A stretch of 64,000 bases of DNA from DATHWB01 sp040880725 (lineage in GTDB: Bacteria; Actinomycetota; Acidimicrobiia; Spongiisociales; ZC4RG35), in the NCBI GenBank assembly GCA_040880725.1, contig JBBDHV010000037.1, forward strand, positions 1-64,000. Reading direction: 5' to 3'. The notes below the pieces were generated by a model that was not told where the DNA came from, did no database searches, and worked only from the letters and a program-made list of their open reading frames with translations. Numbering within the stretch: position 1 is the first letter of the stretch; each line of letters begins with the position of its first letter. Position numbers and translations under genes: made by a program. Below are positions 61,630 to 64,000 of the stretch, piece by piece.

Positions 61630-62226
61630 GTGATTGACCGACTCCGTGACCGACTGAGTGCTTTCGTTCCTGGGCCGATCCCCGATGAGGATGTCGGCGA
61701 GGTGCTGGCGGCGCTCGGCGAATCCTGGGATCACTTCGAGGGGAGCAAAGAGACCTCGATGGATAGCTCCAAGTTGCACCGGGCGGAATCCCTTGAATGG
61801 GACCCTCCAATTCTGCGTTTCTTGATTGAGCGGCACGGGAGAACGGTCTCGGGGTCCACACGGGCCGATCTCCAGCGGTGGGAAGTCGATGTATCGGCAG
61901 GCATCGTCGAATTGCACTCATCGGGGTGGAGGCAGGTTCGGCCCATGGGGTCCCGGTGGAACGCCAAGGCCGTTCGCTCTACGGCCGAAGAGATCGCCAA
62001 CGCCATACGAGCAGACCAGAACGATCCTCGCCTTCGATGGACGAAGGACCGACGGAAGGTGTTGGTGCTCACGAGCATGGCAGTGCCCCAAGGACCAGCA
62101 GAGACGGTTCGGGGTCGAGTCCGTCGGCTTCACACCAACCTCGAACAGATCCTCGGACCAACCGGCTGGACCCGAGGTAACTCCTATTGGTACGTCCGCC
62201 CAGGCGAGTCGGCGAACACTTCCTGA
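61630..62226 (+). CDS. protein of unknown function
   Basis: A 198-residue soluble protein from GTG. It begins with a helical stretch (RLRDRLSAFVPGPIPDEDVGEVLAAL), has a central mixed region with several Trp residues, and an Arg-rich C-terminal part (LVLTSMAVPQGPAETVRGRVR) ending WTRGNSYWYVRPGE. No motif or family recognised. It is divergent from the helix-hairpin-helix frame and convergent with the beta-helix gene. Confidence 0.6.
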   Translation: MIDRLRDRLSAFVPGPIPDEDVGEVLAALGESWDHFEGSKETSMDSSKLHRAESLEWDPPILRFLIERHGRTVSGSTRADLQRWEVDVSAGIVELHSSGWRQVRPMGSRWNAKAVRSTAEEIANAIRADQNDPRLRWTKDRRKVLVLTSMAVPQGPAETVRGRVRRLHTNLEQILGPTGWTRGNSYWYVRPGESANTS

Positions 62227-62331
62227 CCGGGTTAGGACAAGTGATTGCCGACGGCGAGGCTCAATGTCTTAATGTTGCCCCTTGTGAGCCTGTAGGCCCT
62301 CACGCGTAAGGAACATCGATAGGTCGGTGGG

Positions 62332-63911
62332 TCACTCGGCCCTCCCTATCCGCCGTGCCGCGAGGAGGGCCGTGCCGATACACAGCAGACCGACGAGACG
62401 CATTGCCGGTATCACCCACGACTCGCCTGTCGGGGTGGCAGTCGTCACCCGCAGGACAGCGAGTGGAGCGAGTATCAAGTACTCGAAACGGTCCGCTGCA
62501 GTTTCCGCTGCGAACTCGGGAAAAGCCTCTGTCCCCAGGGTGAAGGCACCCCCCAGCGCGATGACGACCCAGGCGACGAGCGGTCGAGTGATTCTCTCGC
62601 CATATCCGATCCCCCAATAGCCGAGCAGCAGGACCTTCTCGGTGAAGCGACCCCATCGCCACGACATCGCTTTACGTCGCCAATGTTGGGCGGCGTACCG
62701 GACACGGGATTGGACGACTCCAGAGACTGAGCGACCGTGGATAGTGCGAGAGATCTGTGCCCACCGCTCCGCAACTCGTCGCTTTGTCTCCGTGTCCACG
62801 CGCCAAAGCGAGAGGACTGCCTCGAACCGAGTTCGAGTGTTGGTATCCCCGTCCGTTTTCCAGGCTGCGGCCGAGAGTTTCGCCCGACTCCAAAGCCCGA
62901 TGGCCGAGTGGACTCCTTCGTGTCGTTCGACCGCAAGGGACTTCAGGCGCGAGGGGGCCATCCAGGGGTCAATAACACTTAGATTCGCCAGGGAGTCGAG
63001 ATCGCTCAGTTCGAGTCCAGCTAGGTCAACGTTCACTAGCTCGGAGCGCCTGACGCCCTTGAGATGTGAGATGGATACAGCCTTTTCAGGGTCGCCATGG
63101 AGCTTCGAGCCGTCCCGAGCTTCGACGAGGCCGACCCACCCTGTTGCCCCAGAGATCTTGGCGTTGTCGCTTAGGTGGAGTGAGAGCGGTCTCGGCTTCG
63201 ATTTGAACTGGACGTCAACCATCGATGAGCCGGGTCCTACTTTGATGGTGCCGTATCCGCAGAGTTCGATATCCCGTGCTGCACGGATTCCGCCGTCGAT
63301 GTCAAGAGTCCCCCCCTCCAAAGTGACGGTAGAGATATGGTCCAACTTGTTGGTTCTCACCGTGACCCCGTTGGCCACCTCCAGCGTCACGGGTATCAGC
63401 TCGGGGGAACTCGGTGTGACCTCGTCGAGTAACCAGTTACCCGAGCGGAATGACACAACGTTGCTGGCGATTTCGCACGCTCGGGCCTCGACGGCGTGGG
63501 TTGCCGATACATCCCCGAGAGCGTGAGTCTGGCGAGCCGCCGGTGTTCCGAGAAGAGTCCACCGTCTTGCAGCCACACGACCGAGTCGGAAAGTCCGGCA
63601 CCTTGGATCTCCCACTGCCCACCTTCAATGTGTAGCTCCTTCACCGAGGTATCGCAGTCAAGCTTGACATGGCGATTCTCGTGACCGACAAGCGTAAGAG
63701 TGGGAAGCGCTTGCCCGACCCGTAGCTTCATGTGTTGTAGTTCGCGTCCGGCCTCGATCCGCAACTCTGGGCCACGCCAGGCAGCACCTTCGATCCTGAC
63801 AGAGCGATGTTCTCCGCCCACATCGAGCAGCGTGAGCGCTTGATGATGGTCATAGTTGTTGAGCGCAATGGCCGAGGCGTTCGTGACTTTGTCCACTCTC
63901 CGATCTTCCAC
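62332..63911 (-). pseudogene. beta-helix membrane protein, interrupted by a one-base slip
   Basis: Two frames join into about 526 residues. The first (GTG 63911 on) has repeating short strands (LTLLDVGGEHRSVRIEGAAW; LTLVGHENRHVKLDCD; LHIEGGQWEIQG), and the second continues the pattern (VTLEGGTLDIDGG) then turns helical and ends in two or three membrane helices (LVAWVVIALGGAFTLG; the last near the C-terminus). The switch falls in a C4/G4 run at 63513-63516: one extra G gives TLSGDVSATHAVEA in a single frame. The C-terminus with GYWGIGYGERITRP recalls channel-like tails of pentapeptide-repeat membrane proteins. Function unknown; the start could lie further upstream. Confidence 0.65.
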
Positions 63912-64000
63912 AAGGTCAGGAAAGCACAGCGCGACGCCCGAGGCGGGTCATGCAGAGCGGTCAAGATGGCAAACCCGTTGGACGCTCGCAGGTTCACCCT
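63912..64000. other. window end, no supported feature
   Basis: The last 89 bases carry an overlapping minus-strand frame but no feature I can defend; the beta-helix gene may begin here if a further frameshift exists. Confidence 0.3.

Noticed and set aside
62284..62303. GTGAG ... CTCAC stem between convergent genes as a terminator
   Set aside because: The stem is only five pairs with unpaired inner bases and no U run.

Overview
The window is about 64 kb of high-GC, densely packed DNA that reads as an actinobacterial chromosome. Acidimicrobiia-like is my best guess, by inference only. Supporting signs are an F420-type split-barrel oxidoreductase, a MenJ-like geranylgeranyl reductase, a fused indolepyruvate ferredoxin oxidoreductase, an Rv3400/Rv3401-like pgmB-GH65 pair, many GTG starts with 4-base stop/start overlaps, and several starts 6-8 bases after a TANNNT-like -10 box (leaderless messages). 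No rRNA, tRNA, CRISPR array or insertion sequence was recognised.

Layout. 0.1-3.3 kb: phosphoribosyltransferase, GDT1-type exporter, beta-carbonic anhydrase, phosphofructokinase. 3.4-8.6 kb: a potassium/proton block with a TrkA-type K+ channel diverging from khtTU, then a CPA2 antiporter fused to two UspA domains and preceded by a clear cyclic di-AMP (ydaO-type) riboswitch. 8.6-16.3 kb: KAS III, L,D-transpeptidase, ArsB/SLC13-like transporter, bifunctional proline catabolism enzyme, fumarylacetoacetase. 16.3-17.05 kb: a vapBC toxin-antitoxin cassette bracketed by a 28-bp direct repeat of the fumarylacetoacetase 3' end. 17.1-32.6 kb: 2-oxoacid oxidoreductase, Lrp regulator, LemA/DUF2207 pair, FAD reductase, OsmC, AI-2E permease, HAD phosphatase, release factor 3, MFS carrier, homogentisate dioxygenase. 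hmgA and fahA are two steps of one tyrosine degradation route, and the fused oxidoreductase may serve aromatic 2-oxoacids.

32.7-45.5 kb is rich in envelope signalling: an orphan histidine kinase; two paralogous, unrecognised membrane proteins on either side of a lysozyme-like transglycosylase; the GH65/pgmB pair; and a block of response regulator, ECF sigma factor, membrane protein, histidine kinase and HtrA protease. Similar 11-bp-spaced repeats lie before both the kinase and the protease. 45.5-51.9 kb is a cobalamin-riboswitch-controlled B12 uptake and salvage operon (BtuF, C, D, CobO, U, T, S and a phosphatase) in which every gene overlaps the next.

51.9-64 kb becomes accessory in character: small oxidoreductases, an FAD-linked oxidase broken by a dinucleotide slip, a truncated inverted second copy of rlmN beside the complete gene, a 17-bp inverted repeat, two divergent ECF sigma/anti-sigma-like pairs, a helix-hairpin-helix fragment, an unknown protein, and a beta-helix membrane protein interrupted by a one-base slip in a G run. 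This end and the two paralogues at 34.7-38.0 kb hold the least explained content.
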